Assembly (NCBI GenBank): GCA_024707205.1
Contig: JANQAD010000001.1
Location: 992,001 to 1,056,000, forward strand
DNA from: Demequina sp.
Lineage (GTDB): Bacteria > Actinomycetota > Actinomycetes > Actinomycetales > Demequinaceae
Length of the DNA stretch: 64,000 nucleotides
Direction: 5' to 3'
This document shows, one piece after another, positions 1 to 8,810 of this stretch; the stretch's first letter is position 1; the number at the start of each line of letters is the position of its first letter. Under the pieces are notes generated by a model. It was given only the letters and a program-made list of their open reading frames with translations, did no database searches and was not told the DNA's origin. The position numbers and the translations under genes are program-made.

Positions 1-207
1 GCCCCGCACCACCCCGTCGATCGTGCCGATGAGCGCCGCGGACACGCCCTCGTCGATCGCACGCTCCCAGCCCCGCGCAAAGCGAGCCTCGTCGAGCTCC
101 GCGAGGTAGGCGTCGGGCATGATGCCAACGTAGGCAGAGCGCCAGGCGGCGATGTGCACGCGCGCAAGCCCGGCGGCGTCGGCGGGGACCGCGGGGCGAA
201 CCTGCAT
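1..207 (-). CDS. GNAT-family N-acetyltransferase, N-terminal part only
   Basis: The minus strand from an ATG at 207 reads without a stop to the window edge (69 codons). It begins MQVRPAVPADAAGLARVH and continues through IAAWRSAYVGIMPDAYL, the usual first strand and helix of GNAT acetyltransferases, which move an acetyl group from acetyl-CoA to an amine. The acetyl-CoA-binding motif lies outside the window, so substrate class cannot be judged. It is divergent from the hydrolase gene starting at 228, with only 20 bp between. The fold is clear from sequence; the specific role is unknown. Confidence 0.8.
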   Translation of the reverse strand, partial: MQVRPAVPADAAGLARVHIAAWRSAYVGIMPDAYLAELDEARFARGWERAIDEGVSAALIGTIDGVVRG

Positions 208-227
208 GCGGCCACCATAATGGCCCC

Positions 228-786
228 ATGCCCGGCAAGCGCGTCCTCATCCTCCATGGCTTCGAGCACGAGCGCGGTCCAGAGCACTGGCTGTGGTGGA
301 TCACCCAGCGGCTGCGCGACTTCGATGTTCCCGTCCAGTATCCGCAGCTGCCCAACCCCTTCAGGCCCGTGCTCAAGGACTGGGTGGAGCTCGCGCAGGC
401 GGAGCTTGAGCTGCTCGGCGACGGCGAGCGGATCGTCATCACCCACTCTCTTGGCTGCGTGCTGTGGTCGCTGCTCGTGGACCGAGGCCACGTGCGGGGC
501 GACGAGCGCGTGCTGATGGTCGCGCCCCCCGTCGCGGGATCGCCTGGACGGCGTGCTCGCCCCGTTTGACGCCCAGTTGGGTCCCGAGTACATCAACACC
601 ACGGGAGTGGTGCTCGTTGGCCGGGAGCGCGACCGGTATCGGAACACCAAACTCGACTGGCTCGATGCGGGCCGCGCGAGCGAGGTGCACATCCTCCCTG
701 GTGAGGGGCACCTGAACCCGGACGACGGGCACGGCCCGTTCCCCGAGGCGCTCGAATGGGTGCTCACCAGGCGTTGGCCAGCGTGA
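228..786 (+). CDS. RBBP9/YdeN-like alpha/beta serine hydrolase (frameshifted)
   Basis: The first part (228 to about 525) reads MPGKRVLILHGFEHERGPEHW and carries the nucleophile elbow THSLG (Ser74), as in the small RBBP9/YdeN serine hydrolases. The reading frame is then lost at a run of six C at 525-530. In the +1 frame the protein continues SRDRLDGVLAPFDAQ and ends with GEGHLNPDDGHGPFPEA, which supplies the catalytic His. Removing one C joins the two parts into a normal protein of about 185 residues. The stop overlaps the GTG of the next gene (GTGA, 783-786), so the two are probably co-transcribed. A read error is more likely than true inactivation. Confidence 0.78.
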
Positions 787-1680
787 CGCTGCCACCAACG
801 GCGACTCCGGAGCAGGAGGTGCCGATCAGCCTCGAACTGGTGGCGCGGCTCCTCGCCGAGCAGGCTCCGCGGTACGCCGGGCTGCCCCTGGCCCTCGCCG
901 CGAGCGGCTGGGACAACGCGATGGTCCGTCTGGGCGATGAGTTGGCCGTGCGGCTTCCGCGCCGTCAGATCGCCGCGGGCATCTCCGGCTCCGAACTGGA
1001 CTGGCTCCCGCGAGTGAGCGCCCGCTGGACCTTCCCGGCACCGGTACCCGTGTTCGTTGGCGAGCCGAGTCACGGATACCCGTGGCGGTGGTCGGTAGTG
1101 CCGTGGCTCGACGGTTCGCCCGCTCTCACGTCACCCCTTGGGTCCGACGGCGCCGCCGAGTTGGGTGCCGCCCTCGCCCAGGTGCACGTCCCGGCTCCCG
1201 AGGGCGCGCCCCGCAACCCGGTGAGGTCGCTGCCGTTGGCTGAGCGGCGCGAGCGCTTTGAGCTGCGGCTGGCGCGACTCGCGGGGGTGCCTGGCTGGGC
1301 GTTGGATGCGGGCGGCGCCCGTGCCACGCAAGACGCGGCCGACCCGTCTGTTGGCGGAACCTGGTGCCACCTGGACCTGCACGGCAACAACGTCCTCTCG
1401 CGCGAGGGACGCCTCGCGGCGATCCTCGACTGGGGCGACCTCGGCACGGGCGATCCGGCGACGGACCTGGGTCAGGCCTGGTATCTGCTCGGTTCGGAGC
1501 TTTTCGCCAAGTGCGCCGACGCGTACCGAGGCGCCGGAGGGGCGGGCGACCCGGCAGCTCCCGCGCGTCCGCGCGGAGGCCATCGCCTACGCCGTCACCA
1601 TGGCGAGCCTCGAGGACCAGCAGTACTCAGCGTCGGGCTGGAGGGCGCTCGAAGACTTGGGCGTGGGGACGCGCGCCTAG
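783..1680 (+). CDS. Aminoglycoside phosphotransferase-like kinase (frameshifted)
   Basis: APH/choline-kinase fold protein of about 298 residues. The Brenner-type motif HLDLHGNN is at residues 196-203 (catalytic Asp198) and the metal-binding Asp216 lies in ILDWGDLGTGDP, so the active site looks intact. The GTG at 783 overlaps the previous stop and was preferred over an upstream ATG inside the hydrolase. The frame breaks between about 1530 and 1562; dropping one base, for example in the CCC at 1560-1562, gives a C-terminus ending ALEDLGVGTRA at 1680. It is a clear paralogue of the degenerate protein at 19461-20357. Substrate unknown; resistance should not be assumed from the fold alone. Confidence 0.75.
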
Positions 1681-3299
1681 ACCCCGATGCTGGCGGACGG
1701 AATCCACACAACCGTCCAGTGCCCCAGCGGCGGGAGGGCGAAGGTCACTCCCGACTGTCCGGCCGAGAGCGAGTTGGCCTGCTCAGCACTCGTGGTCCCC
1801 ACGTGCTCAAGCCGTCGGAGGTCCGGGTGCTCGGGAGAAGCGGCCCACACCTCGGATCCCGGCTCGACGAACGAGATGGACAACGTGGCGTCACGGACCT
1901 CGGCGGCCTCTCGCTTCGGTGAGTCCCACGCGATCTCGTCCTGCGCGACAAGGTTGATGAGGTGCACCGCCACGCCATGCGGGAGCCGCGCCACGCGCAG
2001 CCAGAGCGTGCCGGGCATCGCCTTGGTCGAACACTCCACCCCGGCCGCGCGGAGCACGACGTCCTCGTTGATGCCACCGGCGAAGAACTCGGTCACGTCT
2101 GCGAGCCGCTCGTCGAAGAGCAGGTCGCCATACCGAACCTGGAAGTCGCACCACGCCGCAAACTCATCGAGGCTTGCCGAGCCCAGTTCGTGGTTGTTCG
2201 GGTAGTAGGGGTCGGTGAGGGCGTTTCCCGCCTCGCCGAGCAACAGGTGCGTCGCGCCGTGCGAGAGAGCGGACGCCATGACGAGCTTCGCGGCCTCGGT
2301 GCACGCTGCTTCGGGGGCACTCTCGTAGCAGTGCAGATAGGCGGAGAGGATCGGCGGGTGGTCCGGCCTCGCGGCTCGCGCAGCCGAAGCGAGCGCACCC
2401 AGGTCACCGAGCGTCGAGTGCGGCTCCCACACCTCGATGTACGTCGCATCTTGGGCCAAAGGCGCGGTCGCGTACGTGGGGAAGTCGTTCACGTTGTTGA
2501 ACATGAACGGGGCGTGCGGAAGGCGATCGCGCACCGCGCCGATCATCGTCGTGAAGGACTCGGCGAGATCGACTCTCGCACCGTCCCCGCGCATCGCGAA
2601 CTTCGGCCAGCCGTATTGGTCCAGGTGGAACCCCTCGATCGCCGTGCCGTCGACGACGGCGGCCAGCTGCTCGGCGAGGTGCGCGAGCCAGCGCGGCTCC
2701 GCGGGGTCCACGAGAATCAGGAACTCTTCCCCAAGCCGGTATGGCTCGCCAGACGCGCGCAGCAACACACTCTCGCTCCAGTCGCGCACCTCATCGTGGC
2801 CGATCGCGTACACCGCCGCGTACCCCATCGGAGTGACGCCAGCCCGCGACAGTGCGCTGCTCATGGCGTTGACCACGTCGAGGTCCCGTGGTTGGCCCAA
2901 GGGATCGAGGTACTCACGGTGCGGGGGAAGGAGTTGAGAGTGCCGGTACGCCCAGTCGTACAACTGCGCGGCGCTCAGGTGCATGCGACGGAAAAACCTC
3001 GTGACCGCCTCAACATCGGCGTCGCTCGTGAGCTTGACCACGAAGCCATAGCGCGGTCGTTCCCAGCGTGAGTCGAGGACGTCGAATGCGGTTGCCAGAG
3101 CGTCGATCGTCACCCCGTAGCCGCCATGGGCGAAGATCCCGAGGTCTATCTCCCGGCTTCCGGCCGGCACGGAGACCGTGGCCACGACCTCCGCCAGATG
3201 CGTCACCACCGCGTGCGTGTCCGATGGCACGGGCGCGTCGAATTCGACGATGACCTGATCGCCAGGGCGATACGTGGCTTGCGAAGGGAGAAGCGTCAT
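1677..3299 (-). CDS. GH66-like dextranase / cycloisomaltooligosaccharide glucanotransferase family protein
   Basis: The protein has 540 residues. The start at 3299 was chosen because it forms an ATGA overlap with the GH15 stop. A beta-sandwich-like N-terminus precedes a TIM-barrel region with GFHLDQYGWPK (Asp227, likely nucleophile) and YIEVWEPH (Glu289 or Glu292, likely acid/base). The 62-65 residue spacing is close to that of GH66 enzymes, which cut alpha-1,6-glucan or cyclise isomaltooligosaccharides. No signal peptide is visible, although most characterised GH66 enzymes are secreted, so it probably acts in the cytoplasm on imported sugars. It is the last gene of the sugar operon; its stop overlaps the opposing APH stop through CTAG (1677-1680). 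Confidence 0.75.
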   Translation of the reverse strand: MTLLPSQATYRPGDQVIVEFDAPVPSDTHAVVTHLAEVVATVSVPAGSREIDLGIFAHGGYGVTIDALATAFDVLDSRWERPRYGFVVKLTSDADVEAVTRFFRRMHLSAAQLYDWAYRHSQLLPPHREYLDPLGQPRDLDVVNAMSSALSRAGVTPMGYAAVYAIGHDEVRDWSESVLLRASGEPYRLGEEFLILVDPAEPRWLAHLAEQLAAVVDGTAIEGFHLDQYGWPKFAMRGDGARVDLAESFTTMIGAVRDRLPHAPFMFNNVNDFPTYATAPLAQDATYIEVWEPHSTLGDLGALASAARAARPDHPPILSAYLHCYESAPEAACTEAAKLVMASALSHGATHLLLGEAGNALTDPYYPNNHELGSASLDEFAAWCDFQVRYGDLLFDERLADVTEFFAGGINEDVVLRAAGVECSTKAMPGTLWLRVARLPHGVAVHLINLVAQDEIAWDSPKREAAEVRDATLSISFVEPGSEVWAASPEHPDLRRLEHVGTTSAEQANSLSAGQSGVTFALPPLGHWTVVWIPSASIGV

Positions 3300-4375
3300 C
3301 GGCCGTACTCCATCAGCAGGTACTTGGCGTGGGACCACAACAGAGGGTTGGCCACGGCCCCCCAACGGCGAACCCACGGTTCCACCCACTCGGGCGCCTG
3401 GGGCTCGTCGACGATCTGCTCGGCCATGAGGCCGTCTGCGTCGGCCCGCGATTCCACCCATTCTCGAGCAGCCTCGAAGCCTGCTGCGTCTCCCGCGACG
3501 CGCGAGTGCCAGCCAAGCCATGCGGTGAGGAGCATCCACGGGCTCCCGCCGTAGTAGGTGTCACCCACATAGCGGCGGATGCCGCCCGTGGCCGTTGCGA
3601 GTTCGCGACGGATCCTCTCCACGGTCGCACGCATCCTTGCGTCGTGCGTGTCAACGAGGCCGAATGGAGTGGCGAGCGACAGCAGCGACGCGTCCACGCG
3701 GGAGTCCTCGGGGCCTTTGACGAAGGCGCCGTCGACCACACACGTGTCCTCAACAGCGGTCATCACCGCGCGCGCGTGCTCCTCCAGATCCGGTCTGTCG
3801 AGCATCGTGGCTGCGGCCCTGAGGCCAGCGGCGATCGCAGCGAGTGTCGACGTGTGCTGGCGGTCCCCGAACTCCTCCCAGTAGTCGAAGCACGGCAGCC
3901 TCCACGACGCCGCCAGATAGTCTGCGGCCAACTCCATCGACGCCCTGATCTCCTCTGGAGCGCCGTCCGGCCAGTGCGCCGCGGCGGCGAACAGCCAGGT
4001 GCCATAGCCGTCGAGCTGAAAGTTGGGCCACTCATCGGATTGCGGCGACTCTCGAGTGCCATCGAGCGCGTAGCGCGTGGGCAGCATTTGCTCCGGCGTG
4101 GGGCCCTCGCCGCGCTCGAGCCGCGCGACCAGATCGCGAATCGAGGCCTGCTCGTGGCGAATGACCCCGGCAACCCACTCGTGAAAGGCGCGCGCTGAGT
4201 CTCCCTGGCCGACGGCGTCCATGGCCAGCGCGCAGTACGAGCCATCGCGCAACCATCCAAAGCCGTATTGGGAGAATGATGGGCTCGCGATGTACGCGCC
4301 GCTCGGAGCTTGGCCGTCAAGCAAGACGCGCACGGAGACATGCGTGAGGGTGGGCGACATTGATGAGGTCGTCAT
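3296..4375 (-). CDS. GH15 glucoamylase/isomaltose glucohydrolase-like enzyme
   Basis: 359 residues, starting at the ATG at 4375 that overlaps the permease stop (ATGA). It has the (alpha/alpha)6-barrel markers of GH15: GWLRDGSY at 40-47, DYWEEFGDRQHTS at 164-176 with Glu167 as likely general acid, and GLMAEQ with Glu319 as likely base, followed by PLLWSHA. There is no signal peptide or starch-binding domain. Such short cytoplasmic GH15 enzymes release glucose from the non-reducing end of isomaltose or maltose-type oligosaccharides. Together with the GH66 enzyme and the importer this suggests alpha-1,6-glucan oligosaccharide catabolism; the linkage preference is inferred from the GH66 neighbour. 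Confidence 0.8.
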   Translation of the reverse strand: MTTSSMSPTLTHVSVRVLLDGQAPSGAYIASPSFSQYGFGWLRDGSYCALAMDAVGQGDSARAFHEWVAGVIRHEQASIRDLVARLERGEGPTPEQMLPTRYALDGTRESPQSDEWPNFQLDGYGTWLFAAAAHWPDGAPEEIRASMELAADYLAASWRLPCFDYWEEFGDRQHTSTLAAIAAGLRAAATMLDRPDLEEHARAVMTAVEDTCVVDGAFVKGPEDSRVDASLLSLATPFGLVDTHDARMRATVERIRRELATATGGIRRYVGDTYYGGSPWMLLTAWLGWHSRVAGDAAGFEAAREWVESRADADGLMAEQIVDEPQAPEWVEPWVRRWGAVANPLLWSHAKYLLMEYGR

Positions 4376-5214
4376 CAGCTTTTCAGAGCTCCTGTGGTTA
4401 GGCCCGCGACGAAGTTGCGCTGGAACACGATGTAGACGATGAGCACGGGCACGATCGCGATGATGGACGCGGCGAAGACGAGACCCCAACTGGTGCTGTG
4501 CTGGCCTTGGAAGAGTGCGATGGCGATGGGCAGAGTGCGGTTGTCGACGTCATTGAGCACCGTGAGAGCCCACGCGAACTCATCCCACGTGCCCAGGAAG
4601 GCGAAGATCACGCACGTCCCGATCGCGGGCTTCGAGAGCGGCATCGCGAGGCTCCAGAAACGACGCCAAGGACCCGCGCCGTCGATCGCCATGGCCTCGT
4701 CGAGCTCAAAGGGAATCTGTTCGAAGAATCCCGCGAGCAGGAACGTGTTGAAGGCCAGCGCAGTGCCAACGTAGAACGGCACCAGACCGGGAAGCGAGTT
4801 CAGCAGATGCAAGTCTCTTGCGAGCAGGAACTGGGGAATGATCAGCATCATCGTGGGGATCGTGAGCCCAACGATGATCATCGTGAAGAAGAACCGCTTT
4901 CCCGGCCAATCGAGCCGAGCGAAGGCATAGGCCATCATCGCGGAGAGCAGCACGATCAGCGTGGTGCTGACGATCGCAACCGCAGCGGAGTTGAGGAAGT
5001 ACCGCGCAAAGTTCTCCGATCCCAGGACCGTCGTGTAGTTGTCGAGGGTCGGGTCCGTGGGCCAGAGCGACGTTGGATCGGTCAGCGACATTGAGCGCGA
5101 CTTGAGCGAGGTCGACAGCATGTACAGGAACGGGTACACCATGACCACGGCTGCCGCCGCGAGCAGGAGGTAGCGGGCGGCGAGTGAGACGGCGCGACGA
5201 CGAGTATCTGTCAT
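4375..5214 (-). CDS. Carbohydrate ABC transporter permease, MalG type
   Basis: 279 residues from the ATG at 5214, one base after the upstream permease stop (TGAGATGA). There are six predicted membrane segments, starting with LLLAAAAVVMVYPFLYML, and the EAA loop signature is present (DEAMAIDGAGPWRRFWSLAMP). It belongs to the CUT1 family of sugar importers and pairs with the MalF-type permease. No ATPase gene lies in the locus, so a shared MsiK-like ATPase elsewhere is expected, as is common in actinobacteria. Confidence 0.9.
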   Translation of the reverse strand: MTDTRRRAVSLAARYLLLAAAAVVMVYPFLYMLSTSLKSRSMSLTDPTSLWPTDPTLDNYTTVLGSENFARYFLNSAAVAIVSTTLIVLLSAMMAYAFARLDWPGKRFFFTMIIVGLTIPTMMLIIPQFLLARDLHLLNSLPGLVPFYVGTALAFNTFLLAGFFEQIPFELDEAMAIDGAGPWRRFWSLAMPLSKPAIGTCVIFAFLGTWDEFAWALTVLNDVDNRTLPIAIALFQGQHSTSWGLVFAASIIAIVPVLIVYIVFQRNFVAGLTTGALKS

Positions 5215-5215
5215 C

Positions 5216-6180
5216 TCACGCCGCCATCCTTCGCCGCGTCCACCAGTACTGCAGCGCGGACAGTGCAAGCACCAGCGCAGTGAGACTGAAAGAGATCGCG
5301 CTTCCGTAGCCGAAATCCAGGAACTTGAAGGCCTGCTGATACATGTACGTCAGCGGCACCTGCGTAGCGTTGCCCGGACCCCCTCCCGTCATGAGCAGCA
5401 CGGAAATGAAGACATTGAACCCGCCGATGAACAGCAGGATGAAGACCACCGCGAGGGCGCCGCGAATCGCTGGCAGCGACACGTGGCGGAAGCGCTGAAA
5501 GGCGCCGGCGCCGTCGAGCGAGGCGGCCTCTTTCAACTCTTGAGGAACCGCGGTCAGCGCCGCGAGGAAGATGAGCATGGCCCAGCCAATGCCCTTCCAG
5601 ATGCCGAGCACGCCGATGGCGAACATCCCTGTCCAGCGATTCTGGAACCAAGAAACGTTGTCTGAGGACAGGCCAAGCATGTCGACGACCACGTGGTTCG
5701 CGAGCCCGTCGTCCGATTGGAAGATGTACTGGAACAGCAGCGACACGACCACCCAGCTCGTGACCACGGGCAGATAGAACAGCACCCGGAATGCGACTCT
5801 GCCCGGCAGCTTGGCGTCAAGCAGCACCGCGAGCGCCAAGCCGATGACGATCTGCAGCGGAACGGTGAAGGCCGTGTAGGCGGCAGCGTTCACGAGCGAG
5901 TTGACGAACACGGGGTCCTGAAAGGCACGGATGTAGTTGTCGAGCCCGACCCAAGGACTCGGCGTGCCCGGAATGATCTGCCAGTCGCGGAAGCTCAGCA
6001 ACATGGTCTGTACGGCGGGGTACAACATGATGAGCGCGTAGAGCGCGAAACCGGGAAGCACGAATCCGTACGCGGCCTTCGTGGCCCGGCGTGGCCCGGC
6101 GGCCGCGACTCGATGTCGCGACCGCCGGGCTCCCTTGCCCGCGGCTCGGGGGAAGCCACGGGCGTGTGGGAATTCGACAT
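5216..6180 (-). CDS. Carbohydrate ABC transporter permease, MalF type (frameshifted near N-terminus)
   Basis: Most of the protein reads cleanly from KAAYGFVLPGFALYALIMLYP to the stop at 5216, with six membrane segments and the EAA loop (KEAASLDGAGAFQRFRHVSLP). No start codon exists in this frame between the binding-protein stop and that point. An ATG at 6180, preceded by a GAGG, starts MSNSHTPVASP in another frame. Adding one base to the run of five at 6148-6152 joins them smoothly into about 321 residues, so a missing base is inferred. It lies 17 bp after the binding-protein gene and is part of the same CUT1 importer. Confidence 0.82.
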
Positions 6181-6197
6181 GGCGTCTGTAATCCTCG

Positions 6198-7484
6198 CTA
6201 GTTGTATTGAGCCAGCAGGGCGTCGGCTTGCGAGGCTGCCTCGTCGAGTGCCTCCTGGACGGTCTTCTCGCCACGGAAGGAAGCGCGAATCTCGTCCTGA
6301 AGAATGGTGTCGATCTGGGTCCACGCCGGGGTCACCGGTCGCGGCTTCGCCGTCTGCAGTTGCTCCACGAACTGCGCGTAGTAGGGGTTAATGTCGGTCA
6401 GCTGCGAGCCGAGATCTGCCAGAACTGGCATCTGACCCACTGCCGCCATCGCCAACTGCGCGTCCTCTGACAGCAGGTAGCGCATGAACTCCATCGCCGC
6501 GTCCTTGTTCTGCGACTGCTTGGTGAGCACGATGTCCTCACCACCGACGACCGAGATGGAGCCGCCATCCCCTGCCGGGACCTGCGAGGCCGAGACCGTG
6601 AAGTCCGGGTACTGGCTCGCGAAGATCGGGTACATCCACGGGCCGTCGAGAATCGTCGCGTACTTGTCCGTCGCCAGACCGTCGCTCGTGGCAAGGCCGC
6701 CGTCTCCGCCCAGGATGATGTCGGGCATGTAGCCGTTGTTGTAGAGGTCGACGAGTGTCTGCACGCCCTTCACCGAGGCCGCACTGTTCAGGTAGCCGGT
6801 GGCCTTGGTGACATCGGGGTCGGTGATGTCTCCGCCTGCGCTCCAGATCCACGGCAGCATGTTCCAGCCGCCTGCGCCGTTGTCGGCGAAGGCATACGCG
6901 CCCGCGGCCTTCAGGGCAGGAGCGGCGGCCACGAGCTGGTCTACGGTGGTCGGCACCTGCACGCCTGCCTTCTCGAAGAAGTCGGCGTTGTACAGGGTTA
7001 CGCGGGTGTTGGTGTCGAGGGGCAGGCCGTAGTAGGTGCCCTTCCAGAGGTTGGTGGCGAGAGTTCCGGGGTACACCTGGTCCGCGAGAGTCTGGAAGTC
7101 GGACATCGAGTCGCTGAGGGGCTCTAGGACGCCGAGGTTCGCCAGTTCCGGCACCCAGCCGATGTCAGCTCGAACGAGGTCGGGCAGCTGTTCGCCCGCC
7201 GCCGCAGTCACGAGCTTCTGGTGAAGCTCGTCATAGGGCACAGGCACGTCCTGAACGGTCACGCCCGGGTGCAGCTTCTCGAACGCGGGGATGATGGTGT
7301 CTTCGAGCGTCGACACCTCTGGAGAGTCCGCGCTGTACGCGTGCCAATAGGTGACGGTGCCTGTCAGGGTGTCGCCGCTGCCATCGGTAGCGCTCGAGGT
7401 GGGCTCCGAACTAGAGGAACAGCCGGCGACGGAGATCGACGCGATAGCGACGAAGGCCGCTGCGCCTGACTTCCAATGCTTCAT
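6198..7484 (-). CDS. Sugar ABC transporter substrate-binding lipoprotein (CUT1)
   Basis: 428-residue extracellular solute-binding protein of family 1. The signal peptide ends in the lipobox SVAGC (Cys22), followed by a Ser/Thr-rich linker. GTVTYWHAY and LPDLVRADIGWVPELANLG are typical of maltose/oligosaccharide binding proteins. It is the first gene of the five-gene operon and would deliver oligosaccharides to the two permeases. An AAAGG sequence lies about 8 bp before the ATG. The palindrome at 7542-7572 sits about 60 bp upstream and is a likely ROK repressor site. Confidence 0.92.
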   Translation of the reverse strand: MKHWKSGAAAFVAIASISVAGCSSSSEPTSSATDGSGDTLTGTVTYWHAYSADSPEVSTLEDTIIPAFEKLHPGVTVQDVPVPYDELHQKLVTAAAGEQLPDLVRADIGWVPELANLGVLEPLSDSMSDFQTLADQVYPGTLATNLWKGTYYGLPLDTNTRVTLYNADFFEKAGVQVPTTVDQLVAAAPALKAAGAYAFADNGAGGWNMLPWIWSAGGDITDPDVTKATGYLNSAASVKGVQTLVDLYNNGYMPDIILGGDGGLATSDGLATDKYATILDGPWMYPIFASQYPDFTVSASQVPAGDGGSISVVGGEDIVLTKQSQNKDAAMEFMRYLLSEDAQLAMAAVGQMPVLADLGSQLTDINPYYAQFVEQLQTAKPRPVTPAWTQIDTILQDEIRASFRGEKTVQEALDEAASQADALLAQYN

Positions 7485-7541
7485 GGTGAGGCCTTTCTGT
7501 GAACTCCGTTGTTCGACGCGCCCCCGCGCGTCCTCCCTGCC

Positions 7542-7572
7542 AGGATTATTTCTACGTCAGAAGTAATATCCT
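7542..7572. promoter_or_regulatory. Palindromic operator between the sugar operon and the ROK gene
   Basis: The half-sites TTATTTCT (7546-7553) and AGAAGTAA (7559-7566) are inverted copies with one mismatch, separated by ACGTC. Outside them AGGA (7542-7545) and TCCT (7569-7572) also match. This is an AT-rich island in otherwise GC-rich DNA, placed between divergent sugar transport and repressor genes. ROK repressors bind such sites and release on sugar binding. The regulator assignment is inferred from position. Confidence 0.65.
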
Positions 7573-7618
7573 GTCAACTGGGGGGTACGGACTCGCCTAG
7601 AACTGTTATCTTATTGAT

Positions 7619-7636
7619 GCACGAAACTAATCGTGC
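7619..7636. promoter_or_regulatory. Perfect inverted repeat upstream of the ROK gene
   Basis: GCACGA (7619-7624) and TCGTGC (7631-7636) form a perfect six-base inverted repeat around AACTAA. It lies in the leader of the ROK gene, just before its ribosome-binding site (GGGAGGA at 7644-7650), so it may be a second autoregulatory site or a small hairpin. A short repeat like this could also arise by chance. Confidence 0.4.
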
Positions 7637-7653
7637 CGAACTTGGGAGGACCC

Positions 7654-8805
7654 ATGCGCATCTCCACGCCGTCGTGGACGCCGCACCGCGGCGCCGCGCA
7701 CGAGGTCGCGCTCGAGGTCTTGATCAACGGCCCGATCTCTCGTGCCCAGATCGCACGCAGGCTGGACCTGTCCGCAGGATCGCTGACACGCCTATCGCAG
7801 CCGCTCATCGAGGCGGGCCTGATCGTCGAGGTCGGCGAGCACGCGAGCGGCCAGGCCGGGCGACCGTCTCGGCTCCTCGACGTCATCCCGGAGTCACGCC
7901 ACTTCATCGGACTCAAACTGACCGGGGATGAGGTGCTTGGCGCCGTGATCGACCTGCGGGCCAACGTCATCGCGAGCGGCGAACGCTCGCTCACCTCAAG
8001 GGAGCCGAGCGAGGTGGTCAGCGCCATCGCTGCGCTGGTGAACGAACTCCGCGCCAACGTGACCGCGGTGACAAGCGTCGGCCTGGGTATCGGCGGCCTC
8101 GTGGCGGCGGACGGCACGGTCATCAGCGCTCCCTTCCTGGAGTGGGAGGACGTCGAGCTCGCCGCGCTCTTGGAGCGCGAGATCGCGCTACCTGTGACCG
8201 TCGCGAACGACCTCACCGCCTTCACCGAGTATGAGCGGTGGTTCGGTGGCGGACGGAACCTGGATCGCTTCGCCGTGATCACCCTCGGGGCCGGCATCGG
8301 TTACGGGCTCGTCGCCGGCGGCCGGGTGGTGAACAGCGACGACGCGGGGCTTGGCCTCGTTGGCCACTGGCCAATCGACCCCTACGGTCCGCTGTGCTCC
8401 GCCGGCCATCGCGGCTGCGCACGCACGGTCCTCACCCAGTCCGCGATCGCGAGCGCTGTCTCCGGTGCGCTCGACCGCGCGGTCGACTACGACGGTGCGC
8501 TCGACCTCGCGCATGAGGGAGACGCGGCGGCGCGCACCGTGGTCGACAATGCCGGTCGCGGCCTAGGTCACTTCATCGCCGCCGTCGCGAACCTGACGAT
8601 GCCAGAGTTGGTGATCCTGGGGGGCGAAGGCGTGCGACTCGTCTCTATCGCCGGGGACGCGGTTCGCGAAGGCATTGCAGAGCGAAGGGACCCGCGCGCC
8701 GGGCAGGTCCAGTTGTTGACGACTTCAGGAGACAACATCGAGTGGTGCCGCGGTGCCGCGGTGCTCGCCCTTCAGGACCACGTCCTCGGCGCAAAGGGCA
8801 AGTAG
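7654..8805 (+). CDS. ROK-family transcriptional regulator
   Basis: 383 residues from the ATG at 7654, with GGGAGGA just upstream. The N-terminal winged helix-turn-helix (PISRAQIARRLDLSAGSLTRL) is followed by the ROK sugar-kinase-like domain (SVGLGIGGLVAADG, LGAGIGYGLVAGG). The usual zinc motif CxCGxxGCxE appears as CSAGHRGCAR, so one Cys is replaced by Ala. It is transcribed away from the isomalto-oligosaccharide operon and is the likely local repressor of the transporter and hydrolase genes. It ends 5 bp from the convergent siderophore-reductase gene. Confidence 0.9.
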   Translation: MRISTPSWTPHRGAAHEVALEVLINGPISRAQIARRLDLSAGSLTRLSQPLIEAGLIVEVGEHASGQAGRPSRLLDVIPESRHFIGLKLTGDEVLGAVIDLRANVIASGERSLTSREPSEVVSAIAALVNELRANVTAVTSVGLGIGGLVAADGTVISAPFLEWEDVELAALLEREIALPVTVANDLTAFTEYERWFGGGRNLDRFAVITLGAGIGYGLVAGGRVVNSDDAGLGLVGHWPIDPYGPLCSAGHRGCARTVLTQSAIASAVSGALDRAVDYDGALDLAHEGDAAARTVVDNAGRGLGHFIAAVANLTMPELVILGGEGVRLVSIAGDAVREGIAERRDPRAGQVQLLTTSGDNIEWCRGAAVLALQDHVLGAKGK

Positions 8806-8810
8806 CGCGC

